NCBI GenBank assembly: GCA_903872255.1
Contig: CAIQJW010000095.1
Coordinates: forward strand, 1 to 5,893
Length of the DNA: 5,893 bases
DNA from: an uncultured delta proteobacterium
GTDB taxonomy: Bacteria > Desulfobacterota > Syntrophorhabdia > Syntrophorhabdales > Syntrophorhabdaceae
Reading direction: 5' to 3'
The notes beneath the pieces were generated by a model that saw only the letters and a list, made by a program, of their open reading frames with translations, ran no database searches and was not told the DNA's origin. Of this stretch, positions 1 through 5,044 are shown piece by piece (the stretch's first letter is position 1; each line of letters begins with the position of its first letter). Made by a program: the position numbers and the translations under genes.

Positions 1-228
1 AAGAATGCCCGCGATAAGGTTACCCTGAAGAAGCTTAATGCCAAACTTGTCCACACCCTTCAAGGTTTTTATGACGAGATGGACAGGTACCGTAAGAAAA
101 AACCGGATGAAGCCGAGTCTAAGGAAACAATTTCTGTCGATGGCCAGCAGGAAAGCGATACCGAAAGAATAGTTTCAGAGATCAGAGATCTTGAAAAACT
201 GAGGAAGGGGAGGCTTCTCATTGAATGA
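1..228 (+). CDS. C-terminal end of an unidentified charged, helical protein (5' truncated)
   Basis: Frame 1 is open from the first base to a TGA at 226-228, giving 75 visible residues; the start lies outside the window. The segment is strongly charged (many Lys, Arg, Glu and Asp) and has no hydrophobic stretch. A first helical part (about residues 1-36, including LVHTLQGFYDEMDRYRKKK) is followed by a polar linker rich in Glu, Ser and Gln (about 37-54). A second predicted helix ends the protein (about 55-75, ending RLLIE). This looks like a soluble, possibly coiled-coil tail. I do not recognise the family, and too little is visible to assign a function. It lies 40 bases upstream of the HD-GYP regulator on the same strand and may belong to the same operon. 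That it is a real coding end is fairly likely from codon use and gene spacing. Confidence 0.6.
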   Translation, partial: KNARDKVTLKKLNAKLVHTLQGFYDEMDRYRKKKPDEAESKETISVDGQQESDTERIVSEIRDLEKLRKGRLLIE

Positions 229-239
229 CAGAATGTCAT
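225..239. promoter_or_regulatory. Small perfect dyad between the first two genes
   Basis: ATGACA and TGTCAT form a perfect 6-bp inverted repeat separated by GAA. It overlaps the stop codon of the upstream gene and ends 29 bases before the HD-GYP start. The size and symmetry would suit a dimeric regulator, or it could be a chance palindrome. No convincing promoter was found with it. Confidence 0.2.
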
Positions 240-268
240 CGGTACTAACTAAGGGTCCGGGTTAGACG

Positions 269-1747
269 ATGCTGGAAGGCGCGAAGATACTCATCGTCGA
301 CGATAGCCCCGACATCATCATGATCCTTTCCGATTTCCTGGAATTTAACGGTTGTGAGGTCTATACGGCCGCCTGCGGTAAAGAGGCCCTGGACATGCTG
401 GGGAAAGAGGATATCGAAATTGTCATCCTTGATGTCCAGCTTCCCGATATCAACGGGATAAGCCTCATCGATACGATCAAGGTAGATAAGCCGACAACTG
501 CGGTAGTCATGGCCACCGGTTATTACGACCCCAATTTTGTCATCGACGCCATGAAAAAAGGCGCGTCCGATTTTCTGCTTAAGCCGTTCGAATTCGATAA
601 ACTGCTCCTTGTTATGATGCGTGTTATCAGAGAAAGAAATCTGCTTGTTGAAAAAGAAAGCATGATGCTCAATCTCGAGGACAAAAAGAAAATAGAGCAT
701 CTTAACAGGGAATTGCAAAAAAAGATCAAAGAATTAACGACGATGTACCATATATCGAACAAATTCAATTCAATAAATATTTTTGAAGATATTTACGAAA
801 AAATGATGCAGATCGTCGGAGAAACGCTCGATGTCCGTTCGTGCGGATACTACGTTTCCGATCCCGAAACGGACGACCTCGTATTGTATACCGGGCATAT
901 GAAGGACGGGGCAGCGCCCGATCCGGACTGGAAGAGGATCAGCCTTCCGAGTGATTTCAATAAAGATGACCGGGGTGCCAGGAAGCATCTCGTCAGGGAC
1001 AATAAGGTCTATCTTCCGCTCGTCATTCAGGGCGAACCTATCGGCTTTATCATGACAGAATCCAGGTTGAACGGGTCGAGGACCCCGAAAGCAGTCGAAA
1101 ATGACATTTTCTTTCTGCGCCTCATCGCCGAAAATGCATCTACGCAGATCGAGAACAGGATGCTGTACGAAAGTCTCTTCGAAAGTATTCTTCATACGCT
1201 GCGGTCTTTGATCATCGCGATCAATAAGCGGGATTTTTATACGGACGGGCACTGCAAGAGAGTGACCAATCTCAGCCTTATCCTTGGGGAGCGCGTGAAT
1301 ATAAGCGAATACGAAAAGGATGTCATAAGGGTTGTCGGCCCTGTTCATGACCTCGGAAAGATAGGCATCCCGGACAGCATACTCTTGAAGCCCGAGAAGT
1401 TGACCGACGATGAATACTTGATCATGAAAAGTCATTCAGAATACGGGGAAGAGATCGTAAGTCGGTTCGAAATACTTGCAAAAGAGGCCAAGATCATACG
1501 CCACCACCACGAACGCTATGACGGGCGCGGGTATCCGGACCGCCTTGCCGGGGATATGATCCCCGTATGTTCAAGGGTAATCGCGGTATGCGATGCGTAT
1601 GACGCGATGGTAACGGACCGGCCTTATCGTAAAGGAATGGAAGCGGACGAGGTTCTGACAGAAATGGCCCGATGCAGCGGAAGTCAGTTCGATCCGGCGA
1701 TAGTTCAGGCCTTTACGGAGATAATCCGGGACGGTTATGAGCGCTGA
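269..1747 (+). CDS. Response regulator with receiver, GAF-like and HD-GYP domains; probable cyclic di-GMP phosphodiesterase
   Basis: The 492-residue cytoplasmic protein starts with a receiver domain (about 5-120): acidic pair D11-D12, phospho-acceptor D55 in ILDVQLPD, T83 and the K105-P106 pair. A charged coiled coil (about 120-160) leads to a GAF-like region (about 160-300). The last part (about 305-490) is an HD-GYP domain: H328, H360-D361, GKIGIPD (363-369), H389, HHHE (412-415), GRGYP (419-423) and D442 in CDAYDAM. These match the metal ligands and signature loop of phosphodiesterases that open cyclic di-GMP to pGpG or GMP, so activity is expected. The residue four before H328 is Tyr (YTDGH), not the Glu ligand known in some trinuclear-metal members, so a two-metal site is more likely. 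ATG 269 is the first start after an in-frame TAG at 263-265; the only SD-like sequence (AAGGG, 251-255) is rather distant. The cognate kinase is not in the window. The gene overlaps the PilZ gene by 11 bases. Confidence 0.93.
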   Translation: MLEGAKILIVDDSPDIIMILSDFLEFNGCEVYTAACGKEALDMLGKEDIEIVILDVQLPDINGISLIDTIKVDKPTTAVVMATGYYDPNFVIDAMKKGASDFLLKPFEFDKLLLVMMRVIRERNLLVEKESMMLNLEDKKKIEHLNRELQKKIKELTTMYHISNKFNSINIFEDIYEKMMQIVGETLDVRSCGYYVSDPETDDLVLYTGHMKDGAAPDPDWKRISLPSDFNKDDRGARKHLVRDNKVYLPLVIQGEPIGFIMTESRLNGSRTPKAVENDIFFLRLIAENASTQIENRMLYESLFESILHTLRSLIIAINKRDFYTDGHCKRVTNLSLILGERVNISEYEKDVIRVVGPVHDLGKIGIPDSILLKPEKLTDDEYLIMKSHSEYGEEIVSRFEILAKEAKIIRHHHERYDGRGYPDRLAGDMIPVCSRVIAVCDAYDAMVTDRPYRKGMEADEVLTEMARCSGSQFDPAIVQAFTEIIRDGYER

Positions 1748-2315
1748 TGATGAAAGAAGGGAATTTTTCAGGATCCGCGACCGGATCCCGGTAGAATTCC
1801 GCAGCATTAGCCGCGAAGAATTTATAAGGCTTCAGGACATTATACGGTATAATCCGACACAGGTCGTAGATCGCCTCCACGAGCTTTATTTTATCGAAGC
1901 CCGCGGTGAATCTCCGGACGAACATGATCATCTTTACAACTATATGCAGATGATCAACCGGAAACTCGACATGATCATCGAAATACTGGGGAAATCCAGG
2001 GGTTCCGAAAATTATATCAGCATTCACACCGATGTGACCATAAGCGGATCGGGAATACAGTTTATCTGCAACCCCCCCCTTTCACAGGGCGAGTTTGTTG
2101 AGCTCAAGATCATTGTTCCCGTGTTTCCCTACCCCAAGATAACATGCCTTTGCCAGACCGTGCGCACCGAAAGGGAACCAGGAGATACCGCGGCCGGGCA
2201 AATGACCGCCTTCAAGTTCGTGGTAATTAACGAAAAGGACCAGGACATCCTGGTCAATTACATCTTTCTGAAAGAGCGCCAGTACTTGCGTCAAAAAAAA
2301 GAAACGGCGAGTTGA
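1737..2315 (+). CDS. PilZ-domain protein with a long helical insertion; candidate cyclic di-GMP receptor
   Basis: The 192-residue soluble protein opens with RREFFR (7-12), matching the RRxxxR cyclic di-GMP-binding motif of PilZ domains. The second motif, normally [D/N]xSxxG, appears as TISGSG (101-106), with Thr replacing the acidic or amide residue. Beta strands follow (GEFVELKIIVP, 118-128), and the end DILVNYIFLKERQ (170-182) resembles the closing strand and helix of PilZ domains. The two motifs are usually about 20-30 residues apart, but here about 90 residues separate them. The insertion (about 25-90) looks helical (RLHELYFIEA; YNYMQMINRKLDMIIEIL) and could drive oligomerisation, as in tetrameric PilZ proteins of the XCC6012 type. 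The start overlaps the end of the HD-GYP gene in another frame, implying translational coupling; motA begins six bases after the stop. A run of eight C at 2072-2079 lies within the coding sequence. Family assignment is good; ligand binding is uncertain because of the altered second motif. Confidence 0.82.
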   Translation: MSADDERREFFRIRDRIPVEFRSISREEFIRLQDIIRYNPTQVVDRLHELYFIEARGESPDEHDHLYNYMQMINRKLDMIIEILGKSRGSENYISIHTDVTISGSGIQFICNPPLSQGEFVELKIIVPVFPYPKITCLCQTVRTEREPGDTAAGQMTAFKFVVINEKDQDILVNYIFLKERQYLRQKKETAS

Positions 2316-2321
2316 TGAGCT

Positions 2322-3089
2322 ATGGATATTGCCACAATACTTGGCCTGGTAGTCGGTATCGGATCGGTGCTTGCAGCCTTCCTTATGGAGGGCGGGCACC
2401 TTTCTGCCCTGATACAGCTGCCGGCTATGATACTCGTTATTTTCGGAACCTTTGGAGCGGCAACCGTAACCACGTCCGTTAAGCAGCTGGTCAATCTGCC
2501 GAATCTGATGAAAATTGCTTTTCTCGAAAAGCAGATGGATTCGCCCCGGCTTATCGACCTGCTTTTCGATCTCTCGCAAAAAGCCCGGAAGAACGGGCTT
2601 TTAAGCCTGGAAAAGGACATTGATGCGATCCACGAGCCGTTCTTACGAAAGGCTATCAGGCTTGCAATAGATGGTTTCGAAACAAACAAGATCCGGGAGA
2701 TACTCGAGATCGAAATGGCCTACATAGAAGAGCGGCACAAGGCAGGAGCTAATTTTTTTATGAAACTCGGCGGGTTTTCGCCGACGCTTGGTATAATAGG
2801 CACCGTTCTGGGACTCATCCATGCGCTAGGCAATATGGAGAACAGTTCGAACATGGCGTCTGCTATCGCAAGCGCGTTTATTGCGACCCTCTGGGGTGTC
2901 GCCCTGGCGAACCTTATCTACCTTCCGTTATCAGACAAGCTCAAGCAGAAACACCAGGATGAAGCCCTGTACCTCGAGATCATAACAGAGGGCACCATAT
3001 CGATTGCCATGGGCGATAACCCGAGGGTTATCCGCATGAAGCTTATCTCATTTCTGCTGCCCGACAAACGATCGGAGATAGTGAAATGA
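2322..3089 (+). CDS. motA: Flagellar motor stator protein MotA
   Basis: The 255-residue inner-membrane protein forms, with MotB, the ion channel that powers flagellar rotation. Four hydrophobic segments lie at about 4-21, 30-50, 148-170 and 180-203, with a large cytoplasmic loop between the second and third, as in the MotA/PomA family. In that loop, ARKNGLLSLEKDI places R89 and E97 where Escherichia coli MotA has R90 and E98, which contact FliG of the rotor. P154 (in FSPTLGIIG) and P202 (in YLPLSD) correspond to the conserved prolines P173 and P222 of E. coli. The length is typical of the shorter MotA type. In the fourth segment A188-T189 replaces the Thr-Thr pair typical of sodium-type PomA, which leans towards proton use, but ion choice cannot be settled here. 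The start follows the PilZ stop (2313-2315) by six bases without a strong SD, so coupling is likely. The end overlaps motB by four bases (ATGA). Confidence 0.95.
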   Translation: MDIATILGLVVGIGSVLAAFLMEGGHLSALIQLPAMILVIFGTFGAATVTTSVKQLVNLPNLMKIAFLEKQMDSPRLIDLLFDLSQKARKNGLLSLEKDIDAIHEPFLRKAIRLAIDGFETNKIREILEIEMAYIEERHKAGANFFMKLGGFSPTLGIIGTVLGLIHALGNMENSSNMASAIASAFIATLWGVALANLIYLPLSDKLKQKHQDEALYLEIITEGTISIAMGDNPRVIRMKLISFLLPDKRSEIVK

Positions 3090-3814
3090 GGCGGAAGAGA
3101 AAACCGGAAGAGCACGACAACCTTGAGCGATGGCTTATTACGTACGCCGATCTTATCACCCTCCTGCTTGCGTTCTTTATCATGATGTATACATTTTCCA
3201 AGCAGGACACCGAAAAATACCGGGAAGTAACAGGCCGTCTCAAGACGATATTCTCGGGCGGGGCGCCTGTTGGATCTCGCGGCAGCGCATCGGGCCCGGC
3301 CCTGTTCGATGTCTCCCTGGCGGCACCCGGTTCTACTGAAGACGTAAAAAAGAAGCTTGAACAGCAAATAAACAAGGTTGAGGCGAACGGGGATGCAACT
3401 CAGAATAAGATGTCCGTTATCAGCGATGAACGCGGCACTGTCGTACGAATTCTCGACGAGGCCTTCTTCAATCCGGGGAAAGCCGAGCTTAAGCCAAGCG
3501 CGAAAAAGACGCTTGACCGTATCGCACCGGTCATAGGCAAGGTTGGCAATCCCGTCATGGTGGAAGGCCACACCGATAATATCCCTATTTCCACGCCTGA
3601 ATTCCGGTCCAACTGGGAACTCTCGGTAAGGCGGGCAACGGAAGTGATACGTTACCTGATCGAAAAGCACGATCTGTCGCCCCAGAGGATATCCGCGGTG
3701 GGATATGCGGAATACCATCCTATCGCCCCGAACAATACGGCCGAAAACCGGTCCCGAAACCGCAGAATAGAGATCATCGTGTCGAAATCCCTCCCCGAAG
3801 GCGAGAAAAAGTAG
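3086..3814 (+). CDS. motB: Flagellar motor stator protein MotB with OmpA-like peptidoglycan-binding domain
   Basis: The 242-residue protein has a short cytoplasmic basic N-terminus (MRRKRK), one membrane segment (about 20-37), and a periplasmic OmpA-like domain that anchors the stator to peptidoglycan. The segment begins WLITYADLITLLL; D22 is the ion-carrying aspartate equivalent to D32 of Escherichia coli MotB. Residues about 40-58 (DTEKYREVTGRLKTIF) form the amphipathic plug or linker region. A flexible Gly/Ser/Ala-rich stretch and a charged helix (about 85-105) follow. The OmpA-like domain (about 115-232) shows VEGHTDNIPI with T163 and D164, then LSVRRATEVIRYLI, a GYGE-like GYAE (206-209), and NRSRNRRIEI (221-230). 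An SD-like GGAG at 3074-3077 sits eight bases before the ATG. The ATGA overlap with motA supports coupled synthesis of the two partners. The length is slightly short for MotB, mainly in the linker. It is the last gene of the module. Confidence 0.95.
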   Translation: MRRKRKPEEHDNLERWLITYADLITLLLAFFIMMYTFSKQDTEKYREVTGRLKTIFSGGAPVGSRGSASGPALFDVSLAAPGSTEDVKKKLEQQINKVEANGDATQNKMSVISDERGTVVRILDEAFFNPGKAELKPSAKKTLDRIAPVIGKVGNPVMVEGHTDNIPISTPEFRSNWELSVRRATEVIRYLIEKHDLSPQRISAVGYAEYHPIAPNNTAENRSRNRRIEIIVSKSLPEGEKK

Positions 3815-3824
3815 AAATTCATCT

Positions 3825-3880
3825 TGTAGGCCGCCCAAAAGGCGCACCAGTAGGGAAGCTACATAATTTTTAATATTTTT
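3825..3880 (+). terminator. Weak candidate terminator after motB
   Basis: TGTAG (3825-3829) can pair with CTACA (3859-3863), enclosing a small hairpin CGCC/GGCG (3832-3835 with 3841-3844). T-rich sequence follows directly (TAATTTTTAATATTTTT, 3864-3880). The stem is interrupted and the T tract is broken by A residues, so termination may be partial. It is the only terminator-like structure between motB and the HU promoter. Confidence 0.35.
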
Positions 3881-3899
3881 CAAAAATAAAAAAAAAATC

Positions 3900-3929
3900 T
3901 TGCATATTCTGTAAATAGGGGAGTATAAA
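3900..3929 (+). promoter_or_regulatory. Sigma70-type promoter for the HU gene, with AT-rich upstream region
   Basis: TTGCAT (3900-3905) as -35 box and TATAAA (3924-3929) as -10 box are separated by 18 bases. Just upstream, 3863-3898 is almost pure A and T with phased A and T tracts (ATTTTT, ATATTTTT, AAAAATAAAAAAAAAAT), the type of sequence that acts as an UP element or bends DNA. Transcription would start near 3936, giving a leader of about 55 bases before the HU start. The position fits a strong, separate promoter for an abundant nucleoid protein. Confidence 0.6.
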
Positions 3930-3945
3930 CTATTTAGACGGTGGT

Positions 3946-3960
3946 CGGGTTGTAAACCCG
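3946..3960 (+). other. Leader hairpin upstream of HU
   Basis: CGGGTT (3946-3951) and AACCCG (3955-3960) form a perfect 6-bp stem with a 3-base loop in the predicted 5' leader. It lies 18 bases before the SD sequence. It could stabilise the mRNA or regulate translation. It has no T run after it, so it is not a terminator. Confidence 0.35.
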
Positions 3961-3978
3961 TGATAAGCAATAATCTAA

Positions 3979-3984
3979 AGGAGG
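3979..3984 (+). promoter_or_regulatory. Strong Shine-Dalgarno sequence of the HU gene
   Basis: AGGAGG, within AAAGGAGGGG (3977-3986), lies seven bases before the ATG at 3992. It is the best ribosome binding site in the window and fixes the HU start. The motility genes, in contrast, mostly rely on weak sites and overlaps. Confidence 0.85.
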
Positions 3985-3991
3985 GGTATAT

Positions 3992-4261
3992 ATGACGAAG
4001 GCGGAATTGATCAGCAAAATGGCAGCAGGCTCAAAGATATCCAAAGCCGCTGCAGGCAAGGCCCTGGAAGCTTTTCTTGATGGTGTTAAGGCAGCCCTCA
4101 AGAAAGATGAACGGGTAACACTCGTTGGTTTTGGCACATTTTCAGTCTCAAAAAGGAAAGCCCGCAAGGGAAGAAACCCTAGAACGGGTAAAGAGATCAA
4201 GATCCCTGCCCGGAAAGTTCCGAAATTCACCGCTGGAAAAGCACTCAAAGAAGCCATCTAA
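3992..4261 (+). CDS. hup: HU-family histone-like DNA-binding protein
   Basis: The 89-residue protein has the normal length of bacterial HU, a small basic dimer that bends and compacts DNA without strict sequence preference. The N-terminal helices (MTKAELISKM to about residue 38) form the dimer body. They are followed by the strand VTLVGFGTFSV (42-52) and the family signature around GFGTF. The DNA-clamping arm is RKGRNPRTGKEIKIPA (58-73), with the conserved tip R61-N62-P63 and G66. The end KVPKFTAGKALKEAI is the usual HU closing helix. IHF subunits share this fold, but the Lys/Ala-rich body and the end at residue 89 fit HU better. The gene is monocistronic: it has its own promoter and strong SD upstream and a perfect terminator 21 bases after the stop. 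It is separated from the motility genes by 177 bases. Confidence 0.95.
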   Translation: MTKAELISKMAAGSKISKAAAGKALEAFLDGVKAALKKDERVTLVGFGTFSVSKRKARKGRNPRTGKEIKIPARKVPKFTAGKALKEAI

Positions 4262-4281
4262 TCAAGATTTCGAGTTAATTA

Positions 4282-4319
4282 AAATAAAAATGCCCCCTGG
4301 GGAGGGGGCATTTTTATTT
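4282..4319. terminator. Perfect 17-bp Rho-independent terminator after HU, possibly bidirectional
   Basis: Left arm 4282-4298 and right arm 4303-4319 are exact reverse complements of 17 bases around a GGGG loop. The GC core GCCCCCT/AGGGGGC is flanked by an A-rich tract on the left and TTTTTATTT on the right, so it should work on both strands. It ends the HU transcript, and could stop transcripts arriving from the hemC side. Confidence 0.92.
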
Positions 4320-4410
4320 GCAGCCGCACCGCAATTACCACCCCCGGGCTTGACCCGGAACCAGCAACAATCCCCGTCATCCCGGCGCTTGACGCCTACA
4401 TCGCAATCCC

Positions 4411-4496
4411 CCTAAGCCCGTCATCCCGGGTCAAGAGACTGTGTCATAATTTGCCTAAGCCCGTCATCCCGGGTCAATAGGCTGTGTCGCAATCCC
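4411..4496 (+). repeat. Tandem pair of 43-bp type B units
   Basis: Units 4411-4453 and 4454-4496 share their first 24 bases exactly (CCTAAG, then the CGTCATCCCGGGTCAA core) and 12 of the remaining 19, including CTGTGTC. The segment before them (about 4368-4410) is a diverged third unit, sharing CCGTCATCCCGG and the ending TCGCAATCCC. This is the clearest direct evidence for a tandem period. Confidence 0.85.
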
Positions 4497-4592
4497 TTTC
4501 CCACCATCCAAAACGGGTATGTTAAACCTGCCGGTATAGCCCCCACCGCTGTCATCCCGGGGCATCATCCGGAAACCGCCATTCACCACACC

Positions 4593-4714
4593 CCGTCATC
4601 CCGGGCTTGACCCGGGATCCAAGGTTTTGTTTTTATTGTTGTTTCTGGTCTTAAGGTTTTCAAAGGGCTCAAAAAGAAAAACCTTGGATCCCGGCTCGGA
4701 GGCCGGGATGACGG
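4593..4714. repeat. Central palindrome of the array (large imperfect inverted repeat)
   Basis: CCGTCATCCCGG (4593-4604) is the exact complement of 4703-4714. The 17 bases at 4612-4628 (CCGGGATCCAAGGTTTT) exactly complement 4678-4694. Unpaired bulges of 7 and 8 bases (4605-4611 and 4695-4702) separate the two stems, and the loop is the AT-rich 4629-4677. Pairing can extend outwards to about 4586 and 4722 with one bulge and one mismatch. A second AAGGTTTT at 4653-4660 could compete for AAAACCTT at 4678-4685, giving an alternative shorter hairpin. It resembles a REP or MITE-like unit, but no transposase or target-site duplication is visible. Confidence 0.85.
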
Positions 4715-4777
4715 CGGTGCGGGGCCGGGACGGGCGGTGGTTTATTCCGGTGCTTTGCACGTTTCCGGCGGAACATG

Positions 4778-4982
4778 TTTGCGACTCAGTCTCCTTGAGG
4801 GCGGGATGACGTGAGAAATGGGTTTGCGACACAGTCTCCTTAAGGCCGGCGCTGGGGGGGATTGCGACACAGTCTCCAAGTCCGGGATGACGGTCATGGA
4901 CAATATATAACGGCGGGGGGGGAGGTGACCGGGGTGACGAACCTAGGGGGATTGTGGCACAGCTTCCAAGCCCGGCATGACG
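4778..4982 (-). repeat. Inverse type B copies on the hemC side
   Basis: Copies at 4778-4811, 4823-about 4856, 4862-4893 and 4952-4983 each start with a TTGCGACACAGTCTCC-like box and, when intact, end in CCGGGATGACG. The last is diverged (TTGTGGCACAGCTTCC). They are reverse complements of the type B units at 4411-4496. G runs lie between them: seven G at 4854-4860, eight at 4915-4922, five at 4946-4950. Confidence 0.75.
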
Positions 4983-5004
4983 GGATATATTAATGATCTG
5001 GCCT

Positions 5005-5021
5005 CTGTATGCAGAATACAG
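5005..5021. other. Small hairpin downstream of hemC
   Basis: CTGTAT (5005-5010) and ATACAG (5016-5021) form a 6-bp stem with a 5-base loop, 24 bases after the hemC stop in the direction of hemC transcription. A second imperfect stem, CCGCCGGT with ACCGGTGG (5033-5040 and 5047-5054), overlaps the stop codon. Neither is followed by a T run on the minus strand, so neither is a convincing intrinsic terminator. Confidence 0.25.
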
Positions 5022-5044
5022 GATACGGCATACCGCCGGTGAGG

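Larger units (their letters stand above)
4343..4982. repeat. Mirror-symmetric array of GC-rich repeats with about 44-bp spacing
   Basis: This non-coding stretch between HU and hemC is filled with copies of a CCGTCATCCCGG-like core. Forward copies have their CGTCAT box (or its equivalent) at about 4375, 4419, 4462, 4550 and 4594; a degenerate ACCATCC is at 4503-4509 and a headless copy at 4343-4362. Inverse copies have ATGACG at 4708, 4806, 4887 and 4977, with degenerate copies near 4850 (GGCCGGCGCTGG) and 4928-4939 (CCGGGGTGACG). Neighbouring copies are mostly 43-48 or about 88-90 bases apart, so missing units fit a common period; exceptions are the central gap and the 98-base first interval on the right. 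Two tails occur: CTTGACCCGGGATCC (type A) and AGACTGTGTCGCAATCCC (type B). All forward copies lie left of 4630 and all inverse copies right of 4678. Similar GTCATCCCGGGCTTGACCCGG palindromes are scattered in many proteobacterial genomes. Function is unknown; no credible protein is encoded here. Confidence 0.85.

Noticed and set aside
225..248. Seven-codon open frame ATG ACA GAA TGT CAT CGG TAC TAA overlapping the first gene's stop
   Set aside because: Too short, without support; the ATGA overlap looks accidental.
221..248. TTGAAT with TACTAA as a promoter for the HD-GYP gene
   Set aside because: Poor -10 match and 16-base spacing; the implied start would leave only about a dozen bases of leader without a good ribosome binding site.
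770..1435. Long antisense frame opposite the HD-GYP gene
   Set aside because: The sense strand carries a complete HD-GYP domain with all motifs; the antisense product is unrecognisable and results from codon bias.
2918..3970. Antisense frame of about 350 codons opposite motA and motB
   Set aside because: It overlaps two complete, motif-bearing stator genes and its translation resembles no protein family; shadow frame.
4593..4714. Insertion sequence
   Set aside because: The inverted repeats enclose only a 49-base loop without any transposase, and no flanking target duplication is visible.
4343..4982. CRISPR array
   Set aside because: The copies vary in sequence and tail, orientation flips at the centre, the stretches between cores are related to one another and not unique spacers, and no cas gene is present.
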